Below, in pieces: positions 1-6,910 of a stretch of DNA of 10,220 nucleotides. The notes under the pieces were generated by a model. The model saw only the letters and a list, made by a program, of their open reading frames with translations. It ran no database searches and had not been told where the DNA came from. Position numbers and translations under genes: made by a program. The stretch lies in NCBI GenBank assembly GCA_964612735.1, contig CAZTEB010000035.1, forward strand, positions 1-10,220, written 5' to 3'. Source of the stretch: CAZTEB01 sp964612735 (GTDB lineage: Bacteria > Patescibacteriota > Microgenomatia > UBA1400 > PJMF01). How positions within the stretch are numbered: position 1 is the stretch's first letter; each line of letters begins with the position of its first letter.

Positions 1-2
1 CA

Positions 3-1130
3 TTTGCCGTCACCACCGCTCAGCGTAACGGCGCCCCTTCTGCAGCTAAGACAGCGTACGGCACCGTTTTAACTCCAGCTGGAACGCCCGCCGATGGCTC
101 GATCGTGTACGTCGCACTTGATGGAGTGGGTGATATGTCATCACTCGTAAAGTCATCAGGAAGCTGGGCTGTACCGCTATCTAATGCTCGGACAGCAGAT
201 GGCTCGAGTTATGCATCAGTCGTCGATGAAGACTCGATGAGCCTTACCGTCCAAGGCACAGATCCTAGCCTGAACTCACAGTTCTCGGTTCTAGTGGGCC
301 AGACGCAGCCAGTGGCTACTGTAACCTTGGGTGAAGTACCCGAGGCAAGTGAAGTGGCTGCAGGAGGTGTCGATACTACCCCCACCCAAGTTGGCCAAAA
401 TCCTATAGACCTCACTACCTCGCAAGCTACCCAAAGCTCATCAACAAATCAAAGCGAGAGTGCTAGTAGCTCTGCGGCAAATACCGGCGGATTGCTTGAC
501 GAACTACTAGCTCAAGCCAGCCAAAGCGAGTCTACTGGGAGTGCCGTAGTAGACCTAAACAACGATGAGCCCCAGGTCATCTCTACCAGCCAACCCAAGA
601 TAGAAGGTACCGCCAAACCAAACGTCGTGGTCAACATCGAGGTTAATTCAGAAACACAGATTATCCAGACTGTGACAGCGGACAGCAACGGAAACTTTGA
701 GCTTGATCTAGAAGAACTCAAACAAAACCTCGAACCTGGAGAACACACCGTTACCATCAACTACACCGACCCAGATACTCAAGAAGTAACAAGTAAAACA
801 GTCAACTTCACCGTAGAGGGTGACACCAGCACGCACCTCGCCCAAGCAAACACCGGCTCTAGCTCAAGCAGCTCAAGTGGCACTCAACCATTTGGATCTG
901 GCAACCCTATTCCGATCGGAGGAGCAACTCAATCTGCCAGCACCAGTAGCTCGAGTGGAAGCACGAGCACTCGCTCTGCTCTACCATCCACCAGCAGTGC
1001 CGTACCAGTATCTGGCTCTGTCGGCACCACATTAGCACTAGTGATAGGTGGACTCTTCTTCATCACTGCTGGAGGCTGGAGCTACTGGCTCGGCCAACAG
1101 CTCGAAGTAGAGGAAGTTACTGTCGAGTAG
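3..1130 (+). CDS. Secreted surface protein with Ig-like domain and C-terminal membrane anchor (5' partial)
   Basis: The reading frame is open from the first complete codon (base 3) to the TAG at 1128-1130, so the gene begins upstream; the GTG at 105 lies mid-domain and is not the true start. 375 residues are visible. The first ~110 look like a beta-rich domain (segments TAYGTVLTPAGTPADGSIVY and PVATVTLG). A Ser/Gln/Thr-rich linker follows. Next comes a domain like bacterial Ig repeats, beginning QPKIEGTAKPNVVVNI and containing SNGNFELDL and GEHTVTINY. After a second Ser/Thr/Gly-rich low-complexity stalk, a hydrophobic helix (around GTTLALVIGGLFFITAGGW) leads to a short acidic tail. I see no LPXTG sortase motif, so a transmembrane C-terminal anchor is the likelier attachment. 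Inference: a cell-surface or appendage-associated protein, possibly glycosylated on the stalk. Its ligand is unknown. It sits 47 bases before the sugar transferase, which has its own promoter. Confidence 0.8.
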   Translation, partial: FAVTTAQRNGAPSAAKTAYGTVLTPAGTPADGSIVYVALDGVGDMSSLVKSSGSWAVPLSNARTADGSSYASVVDEDSMSLTVQGTDPSLNSQFSVLVGQTQPVATVTLGEVPEASEVAAGGVDTTPTQVGQNPIDLTTSQATQSSSTNQSESASSSAANTGGLLDELLAQASQSESTGSAVVDLNNDEPQVISTSQPKIEGTAKPNVVVNIEVNSETQIIQTVTADSNGNFELDLEELKQNLEPGEHTVTINYTDPDTQEVTSKTVNFTVEGDTSTHLAQANTGSSSSSSSGTQPFGSGNPIPIGGATQSASTSSSSGSTSTRSALPSTSSAVPVSGSVGTTLALVIGGLFFITAGGWSYWLGQQLEVEEVTVE

Positions 1131-1139
1131 TGACAGATA

Positions 1140-1169
1140 CTGCCATGACGCCATTCGACCATCTATAAT
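1140..1169 (+). promoter_or_regulatory. Promoter of the sugar transferase gene (leaderless layout)
   Basis: A perfect TATAAT stands at 1164-1169. CTGCCA at 1140-1145 matches four of six bases of the -35 consensus, with an 18-base spacer. Only 8 bases separate the -10 from the ATG at 1178, so transcription should start at or within about two bases of the start codon. No purine-rich ribosome binding site precedes the ATG. The -10 forms most of the loop of an inverted repeat (1156-1174). Confidence 0.65.
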
Positions 1170-1182
1170 GGTCGCTCATGGC
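1142..1182. repeat. Nested inverted repeat across promoter and start codon
   Basis: Two perfect 7-base inverted repeats are nested. The outer arms are GCCATGA (1142-1148) and TCATGGC (1176-1182). The inner arms are CGACCAT (1156-1162) and ATGGTCG (1168-1174), with a five-base loop, CTATA. The left side has 7 unpaired bases between arms and the right side has 1. The right outer arm contains the ATG of the sugar transferase gene. No T-run follows, so it is not a classical intrinsic terminator. It may be an operator, or a structure that hides the ATG in read-through RNA from the upstream gene. Confidence 0.6.
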
Positions 1183-1831
1183 CGCCACAATTCATCCGTA
1201 CTATCATTCACAGCGTAAGCGCGTCTTTGATGTCTGTCTCAGCGGGACGCTACTACTGCTCCTAGCACCACTATTTTCGTTCATTGCTCTAGCAATACTA
1301 ATAACAAGCAACGGACCTATATTTTTCTTTCAGCGTAGAGCCGGAACTGCAGGAAAACCATTCTGGATGGTAAAATTTCGAACTATGTATCCTGGCGCCC
1401 ATCGAGACCAAAAACTATTTATGTCACTCAACCAAGCTCCTGGGCCAATGTTCAAAGTATTCGATGATCCCAGATTCGTGGGTATCGGCAAATGGCTATC
1501 GTGGAGCGGCCTTGATGAACTACCTCAGCTCTGGAACATACTTCGTGGTGAGATGAGCATCGTCGGGCCAAGACCACTACCTATAGCTGAAGAAAAAAAA
1601 CTAACGTCGGCTTGGGACTTTAGATCAACCGTGAAACCAGGAATAATTTCAGAGTGGGCCCTATCTCCACATAGGCATGACTCTTTGAGACAGTGGAGAA
1701 AACTCGACACCGAGATGTTAGCTACTGGCGGGGCATGGTATGAGTGCAGCTTGCTAGTGAGAACGGCAGAGATGCTGGTGGAGAGAATGTCTCGACGACT
1801 ACTAAACAAACTACGAAGTAAAACTAGTTAG
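1178..1831 (+). CDS. Initiating sugar-phosphate transferase (bacterial sugar transferase family, short form)
   Basis: This 217-residue protein belongs to the family (PF02397; PglC/WcaJ/WbaP catalytic domain) that moves a sugar-1-phosphate from a nucleotide sugar to undecaprenyl phosphate at the inner face of the membrane, the first step of lipid-linked glycan assembly. Visible family features are a basic KRVFDV start (14-19), one hydrophobic segment (about 19-42) expected to be the re-entrant helix, QRRAGTAGKPFWMVKFRTM (52-70), the catalytic Asp-Glu in LDELPQLWN (112-120), and GEMSIVGPRP (124-133). There is no N-terminal four- or five-helix domain, so this is the minimal PglC-like form. The region after GPRP is divergent: VKPGIISEWALSPHRHDSL (152-170) stands where relatives usually have PGITGLWQ-type sequence. 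The ATG at 1178 lies 8 bases after a consensus -10. The 3' end overlaps the convergent polymerase-like gene by 8 bases. The sugar substrate cannot be read from the sequence. Confidence 0.92.
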   Translation: MAATIHPYYHSQRKRVFDVCLSGTLLLLLAPLFSFIALAILITSNGPIFFFQRRAGTAGKPFWMVKFRTMYPGAHRDQKLFMSLNQAPGPMFKVFDDPRFVGIGKWLSWSGLDELPQLWNILRGEMSIVGPRPLPIAEEKKLTSAWDFRSTVKPGIISEWALSPHRHDSLRQWRKLDTEMLATGGAWYECSLLVRTAEMLVERMSRRLLNKLRSKTS

Positions 1832-4727
1832 CAAAGTCTTGCCAAACCGCTTCACCTAAAATAATCTTGCTCACCTGGTGGTATCTGCTTCTATTATCCC
1901 AATGACCATTTAGGATGGCAATCCCTATCTTACAATCAGTGTGTTCCAAATCCTGTGCCAAACAGTTTTCAAAAAAATTTCTGGCGCTCTGATCTTTATT
2001 TTGAAGTAGGTAAAAATTTCCAAGTTGTACTCTAGCCCAATAACTATCTAAGTTAGCCATTTGTGCCAAATAATCACGTGCTTGATTGTACTCACCCTCC
2101 CTTACAGCCGCATCGGCAGCAAGCTGCAATAACTTCAAACTTCTATCAGCTTCCCAATTCTGCCCCTCTAAAATTTGAGTGCTTAGAATTCCATCAGCAA
2201 AAAACATAACCTCTTTATCGAGCTGCCACTGTGACTTGTCATCCAACCAATACTCAGACCTCCAAAAAACCCAGGGCACTAGTTCAAAAGCCTGAGCATA
2301 ATTTTGACCAACTATAAACTCACCTCTGCCTATGCTTTTATTTCCAACGGTGACAAGATCACGAGCCAGGGCCTCTCGATGCCCATCGTCAAGATCGACA
2401 ATCTCCGAAATCGGACCAGATTCAAGAACAAGCTGACGCCAGGCCTGAACATTCTTTTGCGCTGAAAGTATGTCTCCTCTTGATAAGTCCTGAGCTATAG
2501 CTTCTTGAAAAAGCTGAGACGCTAGCTCCCAAACTAAATACTTTTCCCAATCGCGCATGTGTACAATTTGCTCAGCAGCATCAATAGCAGCCTCTGGCTG
2601 GCCCAAGATAATATACTCCTCTAGCGAGAGATAAAGAGCATCAGTAATTGCTTGAACAGCTTCTCCAAGCTGCTTGGTATCCCTCACGGGAAAGTATTGA
2701 ATAAAGTGATGAGTAGTTCTCGTCTCAAATAGACTTTTTAGATCAAGCGTTCGCTTGGTGAGCATCCACCTATCTAACTCATGAGCTTGAGCGAACAACT
2801 GCCCCGCTTTGGACGCATTTTGTTGAGTGATGTAGATATCTGCCAAGTCGGCAAAAGCTTGAGCGGCTTCCTCTCGACCCTTATAAGAAAATCCAAATTC
2901 GCTGGGTTTATACAATGCGCTGTCTTCAAATTCTTCAACCCAACTGTTGGTGTTGAGAATAAATGCAGCATGTTGCTCTAGTGCCACCTCAGCGTCTTCC
3001 AGTCTGTTTTGATCTATATAGTAGTTATATGTCTGATGCCGCTCTCTCTGCCAAGGATCGATGACAAAAACTTGCTCAAGCTGCTGAACTTCTTTTTCAG
3101 TTACAGCTTCCGGACTATTTCCCTGTACGAAACGGTGATACTCATACCAGTCAGGATGAAAACGATAGTACTGTGACAACCGATCAAGATCTTGCTTCTG
3201 AATCTGCTCACTAGTAATAAAGCGCCTCATGTGAGCCGAAAAATAGGGAAATATCTGAAACGCACGCTGCGCATCACCAATCCGAACCAGTACATCCACA
3301 TAGCTAAAAAGTGCCCCAATGATGATGACACCACTCAAAAGTGATATCAAGAGAAACGTCGAAAAAGCCACGAGATATCGTGTAAATATAGGATTAACCT
3401 TTAACTCTTTTTTAGAGCGACTACACCGTATGGCTAGAGCAACTACTATCAGAAACACTATCCAAACAGCAGTGAAGTGCCAATCAAAGTCAAAGAAGGC
3501 ATTGCCCACACTGCCCGTCATTGCTATCAACAGATAACGAAGCATTTCAACATCATGTGATGAGACGTCTTGACTAGATCTAACAGTGGCAAAAATGCCA
3601 GCAAACATCACTGCCACTAGTGACACAAAAGCAGCCCCAGCAAGCACTCCCGATTCAGAAAAGATTTGAAGAAAGTCATTATGTGCGTAACCACTGCCAA
3701 CATACGGCAGTTGCTTATACCTTGTGCTAATCAGCGAGAAAGTCCCTGGCCCATACCCAAAAAGCGGATACTGCCCAATTGCTTCAAGAGCCTGGACCCA
3801 GTACAGAGGTCGGCTTTCAGTCTGAAAGGATTTGCATAACTGATTTCTGAAAACTGGTAAAGGGCAACTATGATCATCACGAAAGTAATACATGCTTGAT
3901 AAGAATAAACTGCTGGCTAGTGCCAGTAAGAATAAGAAAACCCCAATGGTGCGGAGATCAAGCAACACTTTAACAGGCTGGCTTTGACGTAGGTCCTTCC
4001 GCCAGTTGCTATCTAGCCTACCCCATATCACTGCTAACAACTGAAGAAACCCTATAAAAATAGTGACTCTGCCAAAACTAGTCAATAGAGCTAGGTATAA
4101 AACGACCAAAATAGCTGCCAGCATGATTGATAGCTTAGACTTGCTTCCCTCCCTATAGTAGAGCCACCAAACAGCTGGAATGATAATCAATAGTAGAGAG
4201 GCTAAATGATTGTGACCATAGGTTGAGTACACTAAATTCATCCCAGGAAGCAAGCCAGACCAAATTGGAAATTTTAAGAAAAAAAAATGAAACCCAACTA
4301 AAACCAATACCATGCCTAGTGCCCCCCATATGAAGAGAGATGGGATGAGCTCTCGCTCTCTATCTTGCTGCTGAACATCATTGCCTCTAGAACTAATGAG
4401 AAGACGCTCCCCAGGAGAAAAAAGTAAGACTGTCCAAAAAGCAGTGGCACCAAGTACGTAGTGGGCCACGCCATCAATACTTAAGGCAATGCTATGTGTA
4501 AAGATTAAAGATAGCCCAAGCGACGCTAAGAAGCTTAGCCATGCTATAAGTAGCACTGGATACCTTGAAGCAGTGCGCCATCTGATGTATCTACTCATGC
4601 CCAAAAGCACCAAGCCATGAAAGCCAAATACATACCAGCTCAACTGCGTCTGACCCAGCAACCCCAAAGCAAGCAGTGAACCAAAAAAGGCCACTAGAAC
4701 AACAAGCATTGACCGTCTCATTCGCAT
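1824..4727 (-). CDS. O-antigen ligase/polymerase-like membrane protein with TPR-like C-terminal half
   Basis: This 967-residue protein has two halves. Residues 1-475 form about 12-13 membrane helices with the Wzy_C/WaaL signature: SFGRVT (217-222), a large external loop (about 280-355) holding Cys288 and Cys298, PLFGYGPGTF (321-330) and AHNDFLQIFSESG (348-360), where His349 matches the conserved ligase histidine. Proteins of this family polymerise lipid-linked repeats or ligate glycan chains to an acceptor outside the membrane. Residues ~476-967 are soluble and helical with tetratricopeptide-like repeats (for example around 545-590, 620-650 and 880-935). Positive charges after the twelfth helix (RCSRSKK, 434-440) suggest inside there, which places the TPR half outside. 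The start chosen is the ATG at 4727, six bases after a TATTAT -10; Met3 and Met7 are alternatives. Polymerase, O-antigen ligase and protein O-glycan transferase cannot be told apart from sequence alone. Confidence 0.88.
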   Translation of the reverse strand: MRMRRSMLVVLVAFFGSLLALGLLGQTQLSWYVFGFHGLVLLGMSRYIRWRTASRYPVLLIAWLSFLASLGLSLIFTHSIALSIDGVAHYVLGATAFWTVLLFSPGERLLISSRGNDVQQQDRERELIPSLFIWGALGMVLVLVGFHFFFLKFPIWSGLLPGMNLVYSTYGHNHLASLLLIIIPAVWWLYYREGSKSKLSIMLAAILVVLYLALLTSFGRVTIFIGFLQLLAVIWGRLDSNWRKDLRQSQPVKVLLDLRTIGVFLFLLALASSLFLSSMYYFRDDHSCPLPVFRNQLCKSFQTESRPLYWVQALEAIGQYPLFGYGPGTFSLISTRYKQLPYVGSGYAHNDFLQIFSESGVLAGAAFVSLVAVMFAGIFATVRSSQDVSSHDVEMLRYLLIAMTGSVGNAFFDFDWHFTAVWIVFLIVVALAIRCSRSKKELKVNPIFTRYLVAFSTFLLISLLSGVIIIGALFSYVDVLVRIGDAQRAFQIFPYFSAHMRRFITSEQIQKQDLDRLSQYYRFHPDWYEYHRFVQGNSPEAVTEKEVQQLEQVFVIDPWQRERHQTYNYYIDQNRLEDAEVALEQHAAFILNTNSWVEEFEDSALYKPSEFGFSYKGREEAAQAFADLADIYITQQNASKAGQLFAQAHELDRWMLTKRTLDLKSLFETRTTHHFIQYFPVRDTKQLGEAVQAITDALYLSLEEYIILGQPEAAIDAAEQIVHMRDWEKYLVWELASQLFQEAIAQDLSRGDILSAQKNVQAWRQLVLESGPISEIVDLDDGHREALARDLVTVGNKSIGRGEFIVGQNYAQAFELVPWVFWRSEYWLDDKSQWQLDKEVMFFADGILSTQILEGQNWEADRSLKLLQLAADAAVREGEYNQARDYLAQMANLDSYWARVQLGNFYLLQNKDQSARNFFENCLAQDLEHTDCKIGIAILNGHWDNRSRYHQVSKIILGEAVWQDFAN

Positions 4728-4737
4728 GCTTTAATAA
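4709..4737 (+). promoter_or_regulatory. Candidate promoter of the carbamoyltransferase operon
   Basis: TTGACC (4709-4714, five of six -35 consensus bases) lies 17 bases before TAATAA (4732-4737); TAATAC at 4735-4740 is an alternative -10. The start point would be about 4744-4747, giving a leader of under ten bases. The -35 lies inside the start of the divergent polymerase-like gene. An AGGAG at 4741-4745, six bases before the ATG at 4752, would be partly or wholly lost from such a transcript, so an upstream start point is also possible. Confidence 0.45.
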
Positions 4738-4739
4738 TA
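4734..4739 (-). promoter_or_regulatory. -10 element of the polymerase-like gene (leaderless layout)
   Basis: Read on the minus strand this is TATTAT, five of six -10 consensus bases, with six bases between it and the ATG at 4727. Transcription would start at the start codon. No convincing -35 is seen 17 bases upstream. It overlaps the -10 region of the divergent operon, so the two genes share a 24-base gap. Confidence 0.45.
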
Positions 4740-4751
4740 CAGGAGAATACT

Positions 4752-4997
4752 ATGGACACACATAGCCTTAGACCAACTACCATCATTACTAAAGTCAATG
4801 ACATTGGGCGCACTAGTACCAAGTTAGCTCAAAAGTTACTTACAGCAGCTGCGCTTCACATCATCTATGGACTCGGAGTTAGTACTTCGGCTTGCGTTGG
4901 AACACTCTTTCAAAAGAATTTCTATGAACAAAACTCCCAAAGCACCAGCGGCTGGACTTCTTACTCGGGCTCCGATCAACCAACGAAAATGTACTAG
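4752..4997 (+). CDS. Small putative membrane protein, first gene of the carbamoyltransferase operon
   Basis: This 81-residue protein has a polar N-terminus, one moderately hydrophobic segment (about 27-53, KLLTAAALHIIYGLGVSTSA then CVGTLF), and a polar aromatic tail (QKNFYEQ, SGWTSY, QPTKMY). AGGAG at 4741-4745 is well spaced for translation. The stop is six bases before the carbamoyltransferase ATG, so the two are almost certainly co-transcribed. The gene is not confidently recognised. Its place beside a carbamoyltransferase and a DUF5989-like peptide, and its layout of hydrophobic stretch, LFxK and a Trp/Tyr tail, recall the small SxtJ-type membrane proteins known next to O-carbamoyltransferase genes; this is an inference from layout, not a clear match. 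The hydrophobic part is unusually rich in Ser, Thr and Gly and may be only a weak membrane segment. Confidence 0.6.
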   Translation: MDTHSLRPTTIITKVNDIGRTSTKLAQKLLTAAALHIIYGLGVSTSACVGTLFQKNFYEQNSQSTSGWTSYSGSDQPTKMY

Positions 4998-5003
4998 GAT
5001 CCT

Positions 5004-6761
5004 ATGACCATTCTTGGACTCTCAGCATTCTTTCACGACTCTAGCGCCTGCTTGCTTATTGATGGCAAAATAGTAGCAGCAGCAGCTGAAGAACGATTCA
5101 CCAGAATTAAGCACGACAATGCGTTCCCTGATCACGCGATAGAGTACTGCATAAACGAGGCGAGTATTGCAATGAACGAGATTGATTATGTGGTTTTTTA
5201 TGAAAAACCACTTATCAAATTCGATCGTATGCTCCATCAACACCTCCAACACTTTCCAAAAAGCTACTCGACTTTCATGTCTTCAACAGGAGCCTGGTTG
5301 ACGCAGAAACTTAATGTGACATCGCTGTTGCGAGAAAAGTGCAACTACTATGGTGAAGTGTTATTTGTCCCACATCACCTCTCTCATGCTGCTTCAAGCT
5401 ACTATCTTTCTCCGTTCAAATCTGCTGCGATTCTAACCATTGATGGCGTGGGTGAGTGGACAACCACTGCGGTAGGATTCGGAACTGGAGATCATATTTC
5501 TTTAGAAAAGGAGGTCAGATTTCCCCACTCACTAGGCTTGCTATACAGCGCAGTCACCGCTTACCTTGGATTTAAGGTCAATAATGATGAGTATAAAGTG
5601 ATGGGACTCGCTGCCTACGGAAATCCCAAAAAGTATCGGGATAAAGTGTCAAAACTACTCCAACAATATGACGATGGTAGTTTCAGACTAGATATGCGCT
5701 ACTTTGACTTTGACTGGGCAGATCAGATGCCCTCAGCGGAGATGGGGAAGCTATTTGGTCATCCAATCAGAAAACCTGAATCAAAAATATACTCATATCA
5801 TCAAGACATTGCTGCAACCCTCCAAGAAAAGTTGGAAAAAACTATCTTCAAGTTACTTCACCAACTCCATGAAAATCATCCAGTCGATAATCTATGCCTA
5901 GCTGGCGGCGTAGCACTGAACTCACTCATGAACGGCAAAATCGTAGATAACACGCCATTTAAAAGACTCTTTATTCCTCCAGACCCAAGTGATGCCGGAG
6001 GCGCCATGGGCGCTGCACTGCACATACACCTAAAGCTTTCCAACGCAAACAAAAAAACCAATAAACACGCGTCACTTTCTAAATCCTTTTCGCCTTACTT
6101 GGGACCTGATTATCATTGGTATCAAGTGGAAACTGCTCTGGAATCATATTTAAAAGAGCACCCCAAAGCTTTCCTGTATCAACGCCTCACTAAAGTTGAG
6201 ATGGTTAAGAAAGTTGCTTCATTGCTTTCTCAGCAAAAAGTAATTGGATGGTTTCAAGGCAGGATGGAGTGGGGACCACGGGCACTGGGAAATAGAAGTA
6301 TTCTGGCGGCGGCAAATCATGCCAGAATGAAAAAAATACTTAACCAAAAGGTTAAGAAACGCGAACTATTTCGACCGTTTGCACCAGCTATTCTTGAAGA
6401 GCATGCTCAGGACTTTTTTTCATTTGATCCCAAATCTACGAGAATTACAGACTGGATGTTAACTGTGCATCCTTTTACGCCACGAGGAAAAAAGCAGGTT
6501 CCTGCTACTGTTCACGTAGATAACACCGGTAGGCTCCAGACCGTATCTAAAAACAGCTCCCCACTCTTCTACCAACTCATCGATCAGTATTATCAACTCA
6601 CCGATATTCCTGCTATCATCAATACATCCTTCAACGTCAGAGGTGAACCAATAGTTACAACGCCAAAAGATGCCATTAAGTGTTTCCTGGGCACAGATAT
6701 TGACTACCTAGTACTAGGAACCTATATAGCATCTAAAGGGAAAGGTGGAAAACATGTTTAA
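5004..6761 (+). CDS. O-carbamoyltransferase (NodU/CmcH/TobZ family)
   Basis: At 585 residues this is a full-length two-domain enzyme that transfers carbamoyl from carbamoyl phosphate, through carbamoyl-adenylate, to a hydroxyl of a sugar or metabolite in the cytoplasm. The N-terminal domain (PF02543 type, about 1-345) has GLSAFFHDSSACLL with His11, the metal-site HxxxH in PHHLSHAASSYY (His124, His128), TIDGVGEW (145-152), NDEYKVMGLAAYG (194-206), LAGGVALNSLMNGK (299-312) and DPSDAGGAMGAA (327-338). The C-terminal domain (PF16861 type, about 385-575) has GWFQGRMEWGPRALGNRSI (415-433), ELFRPFAPAIL (454-464) and NTSFNVRGEPIV (540-551). All major family motifs are present, so it should be active. 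AGGA at 4996-4999 serves the ATG, and the 3' end overlaps the next gene by 8 bases. The surrounding glycan genes make a sugar hydroxyl the likely acceptor, but the acceptor is not visible from sequence. Confidence 0.95.
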   Translation: MTILGLSAFFHDSSACLLIDGKIVAAAAEERFTRIKHDNAFPDHAIEYCINEASIAMNEIDYVVFYEKPLIKFDRMLHQHLQHFPKSYSTFMSSTGAWLTQKLNVTSLLREKCNYYGEVLFVPHHLSHAASSYYLSPFKSAAILTIDGVGEWTTTAVGFGTGDHISLEKEVRFPHSLGLLYSAVTAYLGFKVNNDEYKVMGLAAYGNPKKYRDKVSKLLQQYDDGSFRLDMRYFDFDWADQMPSAEMGKLFGHPIRKPESKIYSYHQDIAATLQEKLEKTIFKLLHQLHENHPVDNLCLAGGVALNSLMNGKIVDNTPFKRLFIPPDPSDAGGAMGAALHIHLKLSNANKKTNKHASLSKSFSPYLGPDYHWYQVETALESYLKEHPKAFLYQRLTKVEMVKKVASLLSQQKVIGWFQGRMEWGPRALGNRSILAAANHARMKKILNQKVKKRELFRPFAPAILEEHAQDFFSFDPKSTRITDWMLTVHPFTPRGKKQVPATVHVDNTGRLQTVSKNSSPLFYQLIDQYYQLTDIPAIINTSFNVRGEPIVTTPKDAIKCFLGTDIDYLVLGTYIASKGKGGKHV

Positions 6762-6897
6762 AGAACTTTTGGAGTACTTATGGCAAAAGAAGCTGTGGTG
6801 GCTGCTGCCACCAGTACTAGTCTTTGTGGCTCTGGGACTACTGATTCTGTTTGCCGAAGCTTCACCAGTTGGAAGCTTTGTTTACGTGCTGATATAG
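6754..6897 (+). CDS. DUF5989-like small membrane protein (SxtK-type)
   Basis: This 47-residue gene is easily missed. It starts at the ATG at 6754 inside the end of the carbamoyltransferase gene (8-base overlap, ATGTTTAA) and ends with TAG at 6895-6897. GGTGG at 6744-6748 is a suitable ribosome binding site. The protein begins MFKELLEYLWQKKLWWLLPP, continues with one membrane helix (about 15-34, proline- and leucine-rich), and ends FAEASPVGSFVYVLI. This order (amphipathic start, K-x-WWLLP, helix, then SP-hG-FhYhLh at the C-terminus) is what I recall of the DUF5989 family, which is found directly after carbamoyltransferase genes, as with sxtK in saxitoxin clusters. The function is unknown. Overlap and conserved linkage suggest a membrane partner that localises or presents substrate to the enzyme. 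Confidence 0.85.
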   Translation: MFKELLEYLWQKKLWWLLPPVLVFVALGLLILFAEASPVGSFVYVLI

Positions 6898-6910
6898 CTC
6901 AACAACAAGA

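Noticed and set aside
105..107. GTG as start of the surface protein
   Set aside because: The frame stays open to the window edge with protein-like sequence of the same domain before it, and no promoter or ribosome binding site precedes the GTG.
820..1035. Second + strand frame within the surface protein gene
   Set aside because: It is a shadow frame over Ser/Thr-rich codons with low-complexity translation, and has no ribosome binding site.
1831..1842. GCAA-AGTC-TTGC inverted repeat just after the sugar transferase stop
   Set aside because: The stem is only four pairs and no T-run follows on either strand, so it does not qualify as a terminator.
6857..6886. Hairpin AAGCTTC / GAAGCTT followed by TGTTTACG, possible intrinsic terminator
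   Set aside because: It lies inside the DUF5989-like gene, has a weak 7-base stem with three G/C pairs and only a broken T tract, so it would cut off its own gene. It is more likely a chance palindrome.
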